Made by a program: the position numbers and the translations under genes
The notes under the pieces: generated by a model
Database searches by the model: none
What the model was told of the DNA's origin: nothing
What the model saw: the letters and a program-made list of their open reading frames with translations, nothing else
NCBI GenBank assembly: GCA_031273495.1
Contig: JAISRT010000056.1
Location: forward strand, 1-48,121
From: Candidatus Ancillula kalotermitis
GTDB lineage: Bacteria > Actinomycetota > Actinomycetes > Actinomycetales > Bifidobacteriaceae
Length of the DNA: 48,121 nt
Reading direction: 5' to 3'
Part shown: in pieces, positions 9,523-17,491 of the stretch
Position numbering within the stretch: position 1 is the first letter of the stretch
How the letters are laid out: the number at the start of each line of letters is the position of its first letter

Positions 9523-10415
9523 AAAATTAGTAGCACACCAAGCGCAACGCCTATCGCAGAATTGAACTGGAATGACTTAATGAAATCCACTTCCCCGTGC
9601 TCGAGATCATTGAGCTTTAAGTTCACAAATTGGTAAACCGATGCAACGAAGAGGAACAATGCCAACGCGATGCAGATTAAATACGCCTTGATCGTAAGGA
9701 CACTGAGCAAGAGCGCTAGAATTAGTATCACGCAATATAGTATAATGGACTTTTTCTGCCCGATGCGCACTGCAAGGGTCCGCTTGTCGAACTTCCTGTC
9801 CTGCGGTATGTCTCTGATGTCGTCAAGTAGCAGCTGATTCCCGACGAGCAACCCGAATGATATTGACTTCAGGATAGGGTCAAGTGAAAGCGCAAGGTCA
9901 CCATTAAGCAGAACGAAGGTTCCGTATGTTGCCACTGGTCCGAAGAAGAAAAACGCCACGAGAATCGCGAGCCCAAGGTCTGCGTATGACTTTTTGCCCC
10001 CCGAGTAAAATACAACCGCGAGAATCGCAAGCACCCCGAAGAAGACGAGCACCAACTTGATGGCAAATGAAACTGGAGAGAGGAAAATTAGCGTTAGCCC
10101 GAAGACTGCGGAGAGTGTAACACCAAACAAAAAGCGCTTTTTCGAAGTCCGCAATTCAGTTTTGGGGCGGAGTGTAGATGAGTTACCCTTCTTGTCGTCA
10201 AAATAGTCGTTTGCCCAATTCACGCTCAGTTGCAGAAAGAGGCTAGTCAGAACCGCCAATGCCAACAGTGGAACAATTCCGACCGACGTGAAAGCAGTAA
10301 GACGCTCTGGGTTAGAGTGAAATAATGCAATCGCAGTCATACCGCCAATCAGTGGCCCCAAAATCGAAGCCCAAAGCGTTTTAAGGCGCAAACTAGCAAC
10401 AAAGTTCTTAAACAC
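9519..10415 (-). CDS. menA: UbiA-family prenyltransferase, probable MenA
   Basis: This is a 298-residue integral membrane protein with about eight or nine hydrophobic segments. It carries the first Asp-rich motif NWANDYFDDKKG at about residue 67 and the second, LLLDDIRDIPQDRKFDKRTLAVRIG, near residue 190. The stretch YADLGLAILVAFFFFGPVATYGTFV is typical of 1,4-dihydroxy-2-naphthoate polyprenyltransferase, which joins DHNA to a polyprenyl chain in menaquinone synthesis. Other UbiA enzymes are possible because no other men genes are nearby. GTG at 10415 overlaps the stop of the upstream transporter gene (TAGTG), so translation is coupled to it. It ends convergently with the NIF3 gene. Confidence 0.82.
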   Translation of the reverse strand: MFKNFVASLRLKTLWASILGPLIGGMTAIALFHSNPERLTAFTSVGIVPLLALAVLTSLFLQLSVNWANDYFDDKKGNSSTLRPKTELRTSKKRFLFGVTLSAVFGLTLIFLSPVSFAIKLVLVFFGVLAILAVVFYSGGKKSYADLGLAILVAFFFFGPVATYGTFVLLNGDLALSLDPILKSISFGLLVGNQLLLDDIRDIPQDRKFDKRTLAVRIGQKKSIILYCVILILALLLSVLTIKAYLICIALALFLFVASVYQFVNLKLNDLEHGEVDFIKSFQFNSAIGVALGVLLIF

Positions 10416-12046
10416 TAGCTCATCTTTTTTTCGACACGCTGCGCAATTAGTGAAAGTGTGGTGATAATGATGAGGTAAATAACCCCGACGATTAAATACA
10501 CCTGGAAACTCTCAAAATTTCTGGACACGATAATGCGACCAGTTTGAAGCAACTCAACTACACCAATAACTGAAACAATAGTCGTGTCCTTCAACGAAAT
10601 CACGAACTGGTTAATGAACGACGGCATCATCAATTTGAACGCTTGTGGGAGCGTGACGTAGAATAGACGCTGGTAATACCTTAACCCTAGGCTAATGGAC
10701 GCCTCTTTTTGGCCACGCGGAACAGCATTTATACCACTGCGGACAATCTCAGTTAAATACGCCGAACAGTTGAGGGTCAATGCCAAACAGGCGGCAAAGA
10801 ACACGTCAAGGCTCTGCCCAGTAAGTTGAGGTATGCCGTAATATATGAAGAACGCTAGAACCAGAAGTGGGACACCGCGAATGAGATAGACGTAGATTGT
10901 GACGAGTTTTTGGAGCACTTGACGCCACGGACGCATTTGGTTAATCTTCTTGTCGTAGCTTGCAATCCCGAAGAACACTGCGATGATGAACGCTAGCACA
11001 AATGAAAGCAGTGCCAACGCCAAAGTCCATGCCAATCCGTTCAGCAATGCGTCTTTATTGACGAGTATCAACCCCCAAATTGTCGACTCGTCAGCAGTTC
11101 CAGAAATCGAAGACGAATCTGACCCCGCAGTGTACTGGTCTAATATGCGCTGATACGTGCCGTTCCCCTTTATCGCAGTCAGTCCCTGGTCGAACTTCTT
11201 CAGCAATTCGGCATTCTGCCCCTTCGGCACGCCAAACCCAAACTCACCATTAGGAATCTTCTCAGTAGCGAACTCAATCCCCTGCCCTTTGACTATTGCG
11301 TAACCCATAACTGGCGCGTCATCCATAATAGCGTCTAGCGCGCCAATCTGCAGTCCTGAATAAAACTGGTCAGCGGTGTCATACTGCTTAATGGCAAACC
11401 CGTATTGATCTTGATGCTTAGTTAGCCACTCGGCTGAAGTGGTACCTATTTTAACGCCCACGGTCTTGCCCTTCAGGTCAGAAAAATCGTGCACGTTAAC
11501 TGAATTACCCTTCTTGACGCCAATCACGAGCTCAGTTTCATAATACGGTGCGGAAAAGTCGAACTTCTCTTTACGCGCGGCAGTTATCGTCATACCAGCC
11601 ATAGTCGCGTCAGCCTGACCAGAGAGCGCATTTTGCACGGCGGCGTCGAAACCAGGGAACTTCATCTCGAAATTGAACCTGGCCTCCTTCGCGACCTCCT
11701 CCATAATCTTAACGTCAATGCCTTCATAGACACCCTGCTCGTTCTGGAACTCGAATGGCGCATAAGTAGAATCTGACGAGATGAGATACACCTTTTCGCC
11801 AGGCACGTTAATTGCGCGGACAAATGTGCCTGTTTCAGTGAGCACACTCTTCTGGTCTGTCACATCACTACTGTTCAGGTTACCCGAAACCGCTGTAATA
11901 CCATCTGGCAGTCCCGACGGGCTAGGTGCAGGTGCAGGAAGTTCTTCAGCAACCGAAGACAGCGCGGGGAAAACGCTTAACGCAAGAAACGCCACCAGCA
12001 CTAGAACATTCGCCCAGAGCTTGAAACTAAATCTACGGTTCTTCAT
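10415..12046 (-). CDS. Amino-acid ABC transporter, fused binding protein and permease (GlnHP-like)
   Basis: The 543-residue protein joins two usual subunits. Residues 1-30 are a signal or anchor segment (LWANVLVLVAFLALSVFPAL), followed by a Pro/Ser linker. A polar-amino-acid binding domain spans about 75-310 (SSDSTYAPFEFQNEQGVYEG, DATMAGMTITAARKEKFDFS). A permease with about five membrane spans covers about 330-540 and includes the EAA-type loop QKEASISLGLRYYQRLFYVT. This architecture is known from the GlnPQ importers of lactic acid bacteria. The partner ATPase is the glnQ-like gene upstream. I chose ATG at 12046, six bases after TGTGCTACACT; the longer reading would begin inside the promoter. 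menA follows with a one-base overlap. Confidence 0.93.
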   Translation of the reverse strand: MKNRRFSFKLWANVLVLVAFLALSVFPALSSVAEELPAPAPSPSGLPDGITAVSGNLNSSDVTDQKSVLTETGTFVRAINVPGEKVYLISSDSTYAPFEFQNEQGVYEGIDVKIMEEVAKEARFNFEMKFPGFDAAVQNALSGQADATMAGMTITAARKEKFDFSAPYYETELVIGVKKGNSVNVHDFSDLKGKTVGVKIGTTSAEWLTKHQDQYGFAIKQYDTADQFYSGLQIGALDAIMDDAPVMGYAIVKGQGIEFATEKIPNGEFGFGVPKGQNAELLKKFDQGLTAIKGNGTYQRILDQYTAGSDSSSISGTADESTIWGLILVNKDALLNGLAWTLALALLSFVLAFIIAVFFGIASYDKKINQMRPWRQVLQKLVTIYVYLIRGVPLLVLAFFIYYGIPQLTGQSLDVFFAACLALTLNCSAYLTEIVRSGINAVPRGQKEASISLGLRYYQRLFYVTLPQAFKLMMPSFINQFVISLKDTTIVSVIGVVELLQTGRIIVSRNFESFQVYLIVGVIYLIIITTLSLIAQRVEKKMS

Positions 12047-12052
12047 AATACA

Positions 12053-12061
12053 AGTGTAGCA
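12053..12061 (-). promoter_or_regulatory. Extended -10 of leaderless glnHP-like gene
   Basis: TGCTACACT is followed by TGTATT and ATG at 12046. It lies in the 72-base gap between the ATPase gene and the fused permease, so the two parts of one transporter have separate promoters. Confidence 0.75.
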
Positions 12062-12118
12062 CACACTATGTCAAAATGGCGTCAAATTGAATACGCTCAC
12101 AATGTCAGAAATGCTATC

Positions 12119-12874
12119 CTACTCCCCCTCCTTCGCTCCGTGCAGTATTTTACTTAAGAAATCCTTTGCCCGCTCGCTCTTGGGGTTCTCAAAGAACTCA
12201 TTGGGCTTAGCAATCTCCTGAATCTCACCGTCCGCCATGAATATGATACGGCTTGCCACTTGACGCGCAAATCCCATCTCATGCGTGACGACAATCATAG
12301 TCATACCTTCATTCGCGAGTTCAACCATAACATCGAGGACTTCGTTAATCATCTCTGGATCAAGTGCACTAGTCGGCTCGTCAAACAGCATGACCTTTGG
12401 ATGCATCGCTAGTGAACGTGCAATGGCTACACGCTGCTGTTGCCCACCAGACAGCTGATGCGGATACTTGTTAGCTTGCTCGGCAACTCCAACACGCGTC
12501 AACAGCTTCATCGCCTCTTCTTCAGCCTCAGCAGCATTCTTCTTCAGCACGGTTGTCGGTGCCAAGGTGATGTTCTGTAATATCGTCTTATGCGCGAAAA
12601 GGTTAAAGCTCTGGAACACCATACCAACTTCACTGCGGTGCCGTGCCAATTCTTTACCCTCTTCGGGCAACACTTCGCCATCAATCTTAATCTCACCAGA
12701 ATCAATGGTCTCCAGCCTGTTAATAGTGCGACATAATGTTGACTTACCCGAACCTGAAGGCCCAATCACGACAATCATTTCACCTTTGTCAACTTCAAGG
12801 TTAATGTCCTTCAAGACGTGCAAATCACCAAAGTGCTTGTTAACATCTTTAATCTCAATCATTTTATCTACCAT
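12119..12874 (-). CDS. glnQ: Amino-acid ABC transporter ATP-binding protein (GlnQ-like)
   Basis: This 251-residue nucleotide-binding subunit shows Walker [10 protein letters not shown] near residue 39, a Q-loop in [15 protein letters not shown], signature [16 protein letters not shown], Walker [15 protein letters not shown] and the switch histidine in [10 protein letters not shown]. Length and the FNLFAHKT block fit the polar amino-acid uptake family. It should energise the fused binding protein-permease encoded next on the same strand. The start at 12874 is six bases after TGTGCTATACT. An upstream in-frame extension runs through the end of galE and the promoter and is not real. The specific amino acid is unknown; glutamine or glutamate is a guess from the family. 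Confidence 0.94.
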   Translation of the reverse strand: MVDKMIEIKDVNKHFGDLHVLKDINLEVDKGEMIVVIGPSGSGKSTLCRTINRLETIDSGEIKIDGEVLPEEGKELARHRSEVGMVFQSFNLFAHKTILQNITLAPTTVLKKNAAEAEEEAMKLLTRVGVAEQANKYPHQLSGGQQQRVAIARSLAMHPKVMLFDEPTSALDPEMINEVLDVMVELANEGMTMIVVTHEMGFARQVASRIIFMADGEIQEIAKPNEFFENPKSERAKDFLSKILHGAKEGE

Positions 12875-12880
12875 GCCACT

Positions 12881-12905
12881 AGTATAGCACATAACTTCAT
12901 TCGCA
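12881..12905 (-). promoter_or_regulatory. Extended -10 of leaderless glnQ with GCGAATGAAGTT module
   Basis: On the minus strand TGCGAATGAAGTT is followed by ATGTGCTATACT, AGTGGC and ATG. The same module precedes the crgA and prfB promoters. It begins right after the galE stop codon. Confidence 0.8.
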
Positions 12906-13940
12906 CTATTCGAACCCGTTGGGGTTGCTTTTCTGCCAGTTCCAGGAGTCGCGCGCCATATCGTCAAGCGAATACTCAGTCTTGAAGTTTAATAATCTCT
13001 GCGCCTTTTCGGTTTTTGCGTAAAACTCGGGCAAGTCACCAGGCCGGCGTGAGACTATTTTATACGGAATACTCTTGCCGTAGGTGGCTTCAAATGCGTG
13101 GAGCACTTCGAGAACAGAGGAGCCTTTTCCAGACCCTAAGTTAATGTATTCCATTGAGTTTTCAGGCTGCTTTTCGATATACTCCAACGCTAGACGATGT
13201 CCCCTAGCCAAGTCCGTAACGTGAATATAGTCACGGATGCATGTGCCATCTTCAGTGGCGTAATCCCCACCAAAAACGCTAAGGAACTCCCTGCGCCCGA
13301 CCATAACTTGGGTGATAAACGGCGCAAGATTGTTGGGTATTCCTCTCGGGTCCTCGCCGATCATCGAACTAGAATGCGCCCCGATTGGGTTGAAGTATCT
13401 CAGGCTGACAACTCTCAAACCCGCAGGAAATTCAGCACCGTTCACGCAGTCTTCAAGTATCCACTCCTGCTCAAGTTTGCTCGTGCCGTAAGGTGATGAC
13501 GCCTTGCCAGTCTTAGTGGTCTCTTCATCATACGCCACCACTGCGGGGTCAGAATATACGGTTGCCGACGACGAGAAGACAAAGTTTTGAACATTATATT
13601 TCTTGCAGGCATCGAGTAGGTTAAGTGTCGACAGCAGATTGTTTTCATAATACGCAAGTGGCTTCGATGTGGACTCACCGACCGCTTTAAGCCCAGCAAA
13701 ATGAATTACACCATCGAAATCACCGTGCTCGAACATATTGCCCACTGCGCTTTTATCTTTCAAATCAAGTTTTGTTAAGGGAATGTTAACGCCAAGAATT
13801 TTTTCCACCGCATGAACTGCCTTCGGGCTCGAATTGTTGAAATTGTCGCAAATATGCACCTGAAAACCATTCAAAACTAGGTCGACAACAGTGTGGGAGC
13901 CGATGTACCCAGCGCCTCCAGTAACTAAAATCTTCTTCAT
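12906..13940 (-). CDS. galE: UDP-glucose 4-epimerase
   Basis: This is a 344-residue extended short-chain dehydrogenase that interconverts UDP-glucose and UDP-galactose with bound NAD. It has the GGAGYIGSH nucleotide fold at residues 7-15, the catalytic Ser in [10 protein letters not shown] near residue 124, and the Tyr/Lys pair in [11 protein letters not shown] near residue 150. The C-terminal half has [13 protein letters not shown] and the substrate motif [14 protein letters not shown] at 13940 follows TGCTATACT by six bases. The promoter is embedded in the last codon and stop of the PF06262-like gene. The enzyme could supply UDP-galactose for the glycosyltransferases at 4630-6722, though they are not linked in one operon. 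Confidence 0.96.
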   Translation of the reverse strand: MKKILVTGGAGYIGSHTVVDLVLNGFQVHICDNFNNSSPKAVHAVEKILGVNIPLTKLDLKDKSAVGNMFEHGDFDGVIHFAGLKAVGESTSKPLAYYENNLLSTLNLLDACKKYNVQNFVFSSSATVYSDPAVVAYDEETTKTGKASSPYGTSKLEQEWILEDCVNGAEFPAGLRVVSLRYFNPIGAHSSSMIGEDPRGIPNNLAPFITQVMVGRREFLSVFGGDYATEDGTCIRDYIHVTDLARGHRLALEYIEKQPENSMEYINLGSGKGSSVLEVLHAFEATYGKSIPYKIVSRRPGDLPEFYAKTEKAQRLLNFKTEYSLDDMARDSWNWQKSNPNGFE

Positions 13941-13946
13941 TCACTC

Positions 13947-13955
13947 AGTATAGCA
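13947..13955 (-). promoter_or_regulatory. Extended -10 of leaderless galE
   Basis: TGCTATACT is followed by GAGTGA and ATG at 13940. The box begins immediately after the TAA stop of the upstream gene. Confidence 0.75.
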
Positions 13956-14303
13956 TTATACTACGTCATCGAGTGAACGGACCAGTATCGAATAGATCAA
14001 CCTAAACTGCTCAAGTGGTGTTTCTGCCCGAGATTCAACAGGTTTACGGTAGACCACCATTCTTGGAGCGACTACACCATCGGAAGGAAAGTACTTGCCG
14101 AGGACCACCTCATCTATTGTCGACGGTGACACCTCCTGGACCGCGAAGTCAATTTTCTTGAGCCTTTTCGTCGCCTTGCCCTGTCGTACGAGTTCAGACT
14201 CTAATAAGTCCACGCATTGCCCGTAAACACGGTAGAACATGTCTATCTTTCTCGAGACGTTAACGCAGTTTCTTGGTCTCTGAAAGTGGATGTGGTGGCG
14301 CAA
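13956..14303 (-). CDS. PF06262-like actinobacterial protein (inactive metallopeptidase fold)
   Basis: The 115-residue product contains FAVQEV, VVLGKYFPSDG, PRMVVYRKPVESRAE and LEQFRLIYSILVRSLDDVV. These match the ordered motifs of a small actinobacterial protein family annotated as 'metallopeptidase family' (zincin_1, PF06262). The zinc motif HExxH of active members is absent, as in one subgroup of the family, so catalysis is unlikely and the function is unknown. TTG at 14303 is the best start because GAGGAG (14309-14314, inside the last codons of def) lies five bases upstream. An ATG at 14240 is possible but lacks such a site. It is the last gene of the rplM-rpsI-glmM-def run. Confidence 0.7.
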   Translation of the reverse strand: MRHHIHFQRPRNCVNVSRKIDMFYRVYGQCVDLLESELVRQGKATKRLKKIDFAVQEVSPSTIDEVVLGKYFPSDGVVAPRMVVYRKPVESRAETPLEQFRLIYSILVRSLDDVV

Positions 14304-14305
14304 AC

Positions 14306-15001
14306 TTACTCCTCGAGGTCGAAACCAAGCGCTTTAGCGGTGTATTGCAGGTCATCGTCCCACGCATTCTCGCTCAAATTATTCGAGGTCGACAACGAGC
14401 GTATGATGGCTTTATCGATGTAGACTTCGCCGTGTAAATGGTCAGTTTCGTGCTGGAAAATACGCGCAGGCCACCCAGTCAGCACCTCTTCATGATCGCG
14501 CCCCTTTTCGTCGGTCCAGAACGCTCTAATTTTGTGGAAACGGTAGCGCGCTGCGTAATGCTCAGCAAAAGACAGGCACCCCTCGTAGAATAAGAGTTCA
14601 TGTATCAGACCGTCCGCATCTTCAATTGGCTCGTATCTTGGGTTAATCGCAACGAAGAACTCAACCAGGGCAGTCTCACGGTCATCTTCCGCGGGGTCAA
14701 AATCCTCTGCTTCAGCACTGCGATCCTCCAAGACTGCCAAATTCAAGTTCAGCCCAATCTGCGGCGCGGCAAGACCTACACCAGGTGCCTCACGCATAGT
14801 CACTTTCATGGTCTTAATCAGTTTCTGCAGGGTCTCGGGCGCAAGGTCAGCATTATAATCTGGACACTTCTTGCGCAAAACTTCGTCACCCATCTTCACA
14901 ATCGGCAGACACCCCTTCTTGTCGATGTCATTCTTCAACATCTGCTCAATCCGGTTGTTCAACACTTTGTTCACGCGCTTTGGGGTCGATTTGAAACTCA
15001 T
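14306..15001 (-). CDS. def: Peptide deformylase
   Basis: This enzyme removes the formyl group from the N-terminal methionine of new proteins. All three family motifs are present: GVGLAAPQIG at about residue 75, EGCLSF at about 139 (metal cysteine) and FQHETDHLHG at about 182 (two metal histidines and the catalytic Glu). At 231 residues it is longer than the usual 165-200, owing to an N-terminal extension of about 30 residues and an acidic insert EDRSAEAEDFDPAEDDRE after the first motif; both occur in actinobacterial forms. The start overlaps the glmM stop as ATGA. The next gene begins two bases after its TAA. Confidence 0.96.
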   Translation of the reverse strand: MSFKSTPKRVNKVLNNRIEQMLKNDIDKKGCLPIVKMGDEVLRKKCPDYNADLAPETLQKLIKTMKVTMREAPGVGLAAPQIGLNLNLAVLEDRSAEAEDFDPAEDDRETALVEFFVAINPRYEPIEDADGLIHELLFYEGCLSFAEHYAARYRFHKIRAFWTDEKGRDHEEVLTGWPARIFQHETDHLHGEVYIDKAIIRSLSTSNNLSENAWDDDLQYTAKALGFDLEE

Positions 15002-16371
15002 AGTGGCAGCCTCACCTTAATTAAGTCAGCGAGCTCCTGCGCCTTAGTCTTCGCAATTTCATCTGTTGCCGCCTCGACCATCACACGAATTAGTGGCTCA
15101 GTGCCGCTAGACCGCAGCAACACCCGCCCCGAAGTGCCAAGTTCTGCTTCAACTCTAGTCACTGCGTCCTGAATTACAAGGTCAGCGTCGAGCCTAGTTT
15201 TGTCGACATCTGGCACATTGATCAAGACTTGTGGAAGCGTTTGCACCACTGACGCCAACTTACTCATACTAACACTCGGGTCCTGCGCCTTCTTCCTCAT
15301 ATACACATCTGCCAGCATCAGTGCGGAGAGCGTGCCGTCACCAGTAGTCGAATATTTAAGGTCTATAATATGCCCAGACTGCTCACCGCCGAGGCGAAGA
15401 CCATTTCGCAGCATATTCTCAAGCACGTAGCGGTCACCCACACCTGTTCGTTCTACTCCAATACCAGCATTTTCTAGCGCATTTAGCGTGCCCAGATTGC
15501 TCATCACGGTTAGAACCACACTGTCTTTGACGAGTTCTCCACGCTCTTTGAGGTCAAGTGCTATAATACTGATAATCTTGTCACCGTCTATTAATTCACC
15601 GTTCTCGTCAACGGCAATACATCTGTCTGCGTCGCCGTCAAATGCAACACCTAATTCCGCGTCACTGACCTTCATCATCGCTCGAAGTTGCTCAGGATGG
15701 GTCGAACCACAGGACTTGTTGATGTTTTCACCATCAGGGCTGGCATTGATTACTGTGACGCTCGCACCAGCCTGCCGCAATGCCTCCGGGGCAACATTAG
15801 AAGCGGCACCGTTGGCGGCATCAAGCACAATTTTTAGCCCCGCAAGTGGTTTAACATTATCGTTTGCTCCTATCGCCTGGACAAGATGTTCAATATAACT
15901 ACTGACTGCCTTGCCTGAATCTGACGAAATCCGCCCCACGCTCGTGCCAGTCGGACGGTCCCATGGTTCTTCTAGTCGTGACTCAATCTCGTCCTCAATC
16001 GTGTCGTCAAGTTTAAACCCTGCGCGGGAGAAGAATTTGATACCGTTGTCATAATACGGATTGTGCGACGCGGAAATCACAACACCAAGGTCAACGCCAA
16101 GCTTCGAGGTCAAAAATGCTATACCAGGCGTCGGGATGACACCAAGATCAATCACATCAACACCTGCACTTGACAACCCTGCTGCCACTGCCGCCGAGAT
16201 AAACTGCCCTGAAATTCGGGAATCTTGACCTATTATTGCACGCTTGCGAGGGCCAGTAGAATCTCGCGTCAACACACGTGCAGCACTTTCTCCAAGGCGT
16301 AAACTGAGGCGCGCGGTGAGGACTTTATTCGCCAGACCGCGGACACCATCAGTTCCGAAAAGCCTTGCCGT
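14998..16371 (-). CDS. glmM: Phosphoglucosamine mutase with probable ACG start
   Basis: GlmM converts glucosamine-6-phosphate to glucosamine-1-phosphate for UDP-GlcNAc and cell-wall synthesis. Family motifs are RLFGTDGVRGLAN at the N-terminus, the phosphoserine loop VISASHNPYYDNG, the metal site AFDGDADRCI, the sugar loop GGEQSGHI and the phosphate-binding loop LLRSSGTEPLIRVM. The conserved N-terminus is in frame back to an ACG at 16371 (then GCA AGG CTT TTC GGA ACT). Between that ACG and the preceding in-frame stop there is no ATG, GTG or TTG. AGAGG lies seven bases upstream, ideal for initiation. From ACG the protein is 457 residues, the normal size. Using the first standard start, GTG at 16275, would delete the GTDGVRG block. 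The mRNA is shared with rpsI, whose stop is four bases upstream. Confidence 0.93.
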   Translation of the reverse strand, partial: TARLFGTDGVRGLANKVLTARLSLRLGESAARVLTRDSTGPRKRAIIGQDSRISGQFISAAVAAGLSSAGVDVIDLGVIPTPGIAFLTSKLGVDLGVVISASHNPYYDNGIKFFSRAGFKLDDTIEDEIESRLEEPWDRPTGTSVGRISSDSGKAVSSYIEHLVQAIGANDNVKPLAGLKIVLDAANGAASNVAPEALRQAGASVTVINASPDGENINKSCGSTHPEQLRAMMKVSDAELGVAFDGDADRCIAVDENGELIDGDKIISIIALDLKERGELVKDSVVLTVMSNLGTLNALENAGIGVERTGVGDRYVLENMLRNGLRLGGEQSGHIIDLKYSTTGDGTLSALMLADVYMRKKAQDPSVSMSKLASVVQTLPQVLINVPDVDKTRLDADLVIQDAVTRVEAELGTSGRVLLRSSGTEPLIRVMVEAATDEIAKTKAQELADLIKVRLPL

Positions 16372-16375
16372 CTTC

Positions 16376-16837
16376 TTACCTCTTAGAGAACTGGCTAGCC
16401 TTGCGCGCCTTCTTCAAGCCAGCCTTCTTGCGCTCGACTGCCCTAGCGTCACGCTTCAAGAACCCTGCTGCCTTCAAAGTGGCGCGGTTCGCTTCGCGGT
16501 CAACCTCATTTAATGCACGCGCCACGCCTAAACGGATTGCACCTGCCTGCCCTGAAGTTCCTCCACCAATCACGTTAACAAACACGTCATACTTGTCCGC
16601 TTGCCCGACGAGCACGAGCGGAGAGTTCACTAATTGCTGGTGAACTTTATTCGGAAGGTATTCACTCAACTCTTTGCCGTTGATTACCCAGACACCTTTA
16701 CCAGGAACTAGGCGCACCCGTGCGATCGCAGCCTTTCTGCGTCCGACTGCGTGCCCAGCAGCGATTTTAGCGTCTACTGGAGTTTTTGCTGGCGCCAACG
16801 CCTCTTCAACCATTTCTTTAAGTTCTAATTCTGCCAT
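16376..16837 (-). CDS. rpsI: 30S ribosomal protein S9 (uS9)
   Basis: The 153-residue protein has an actinobacteria-style acidic N-terminal extension of about 25 residues, then the S9 core [38 protein letters not shown] and the basic tail [20 protein letters not shown] ending in SKR, whose C-terminal arginine reaches the P-site tRNA. It is one base downstream of rplM, and its ribosome-binding site AAGGAG lies in the last codons of that gene. Confidence 0.98.
   Translation of the reverse strand: MAELELKEMVEEALAPAKTPVDAKIAAGHAVGRRKAAIARVRLVPGKGVWVINGKELSEYLPNKVHQQLVNSPLVLVGQADKYDVFVNVIGGGTSGQAGAIRLGVARALNEVDREANRATLKAAGFLKRDARAVERKKAGLKKARKASQFSKR
16379..16383 (-). promoter_or_regulatory. Ribosome-binding site fixing the glmM ACG start
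   Basis: AGAGG (minus strand) formed by the last codons of rpsI lies seven bases before the ACG at 16371. It supports initiation at ACG because no usual start codon is within reach. Confidence 0.55.
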
Positions 16838-16838
16838 T

Positions 16839-17291
16839 TTACGCTCCTTGCTTTACTTGAGTTTTTGTATCGAATTTCTGTGGATTCTGCGCAACATGTG
16901 GGTGTTCATTGCCTGCATACACATGAAGATTGCTCAGTTGTGTGCGTCCTAGTGTAGTCTTAGGAATCATACCTTTCACGGCATTTTCAACTATGCGCAC
17001 TGGGTTGTCCTGCAACAATTCACCATAAGAACGACTAGAGATGCCGCCAGGAAATCCTGAATGGCGCCACAATCTCTTCTGGACCAACTTATCACCACTT
17101 AGCGCGATTTTCTCCGCATTGATGATCACTACATTGTCACCAGTGTTGATATGGCGTGCGAACGCAGGTTTATGCTTTCCGCGCAACAAATTAGCACTAG
17201 CGACGGCAAGGCGACCTAAAACAACATCAGTTGCGTCAATCACCCACCATTTCTTTTCTACTTCCCCAGGTTTTGGGCTATATGTTTTCAT
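16839..17291 (-). CDS. rplM: 50S ribosomal protein L13 (uL13)
   Basis: This 150-residue L13 has [42 protein letters not shown] and the signature [28 protein letters not shown]. It is an early assembly protein of the large subunit. I chose ATG at 17291 (MKTYSPKPG) because AAAGGA lies about six bases upstream and actinobacterial L13 proteins begin this way; an in-frame start five codons earlier has no such site. It opens the rplM-rpsI-glmM-def unit, preceded by a leader of about 130 bases. Confidence 0.98.
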   Translation of the reverse strand: MKTYSPKPGEVEKKWWVIDATDVVLGRLAVASANLLRGKHKPAFARHINTGDNVVIINAEKIALSGDKLVQKRLWRHSGFPGGISSRSYGELLQDNPVRIVENAVKGMIPKTTLGRTQLSNLHVYAGNEHPHVAQNPQKFDTKTQVKQGA

Positions 17292-17426
17292 ATTATCCTT
17301 TCTCACTTTTGTTCACGTAGATTCCCCACATGACTTTGTACACTGCACCGCAACTTCAAAACGAGTTTTCTACGCTTATAAAGGCGCAATGCAGGAACTC
17401 AAGCGACCACTACAGTCACTCCTATA
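17292..17426 (-). ncRNA. Long 5' leader of rplM, possible autoregulatory region
   Basis: If transcription starts just after the TAAACT box at 17427-17432, the rplM message has an untranslated leader of roughly 130 bases, far longer than other leaders here. It contains several short complementary stretches (for example AACTCGTTTTGAAGTT). Ribosomal protein leaders often fold to bind the encoded protein, but no known leader class is identified with certainty. Confidence 0.35.
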
Positions 17427-17435
17427 AGTTTAGCA
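17427..17435 (-). promoter_or_regulatory. Extended -10 of the rplM operon
   Basis: TGCTAAACT on the minus strand sits at the edge of the 40-bp direct repeat copy at 17429-17468. That repeat contributes the upstream promoter sequence. Confidence 0.6.
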
Positions 17436-17468
17436 CACACCGCCCCCAAATGTTAAATCGGGCAGGAG
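17429..17468. repeat. 40-bp direct repeat, copy 1 (rplM promoter)
   Basis: TTTAGCACAC(A)CCGCCCCC...GGGCAGGAG occurs here and at 18754-18793 with one mismatch in 40. The two copies flank the AAA-ATPase gene in the same orientation. This copy carries most of the extended -10 of rplM. Confidence 0.85.
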
Positions 17469-17491
17469 AGTCAGATAGGAATGGTGTTATA

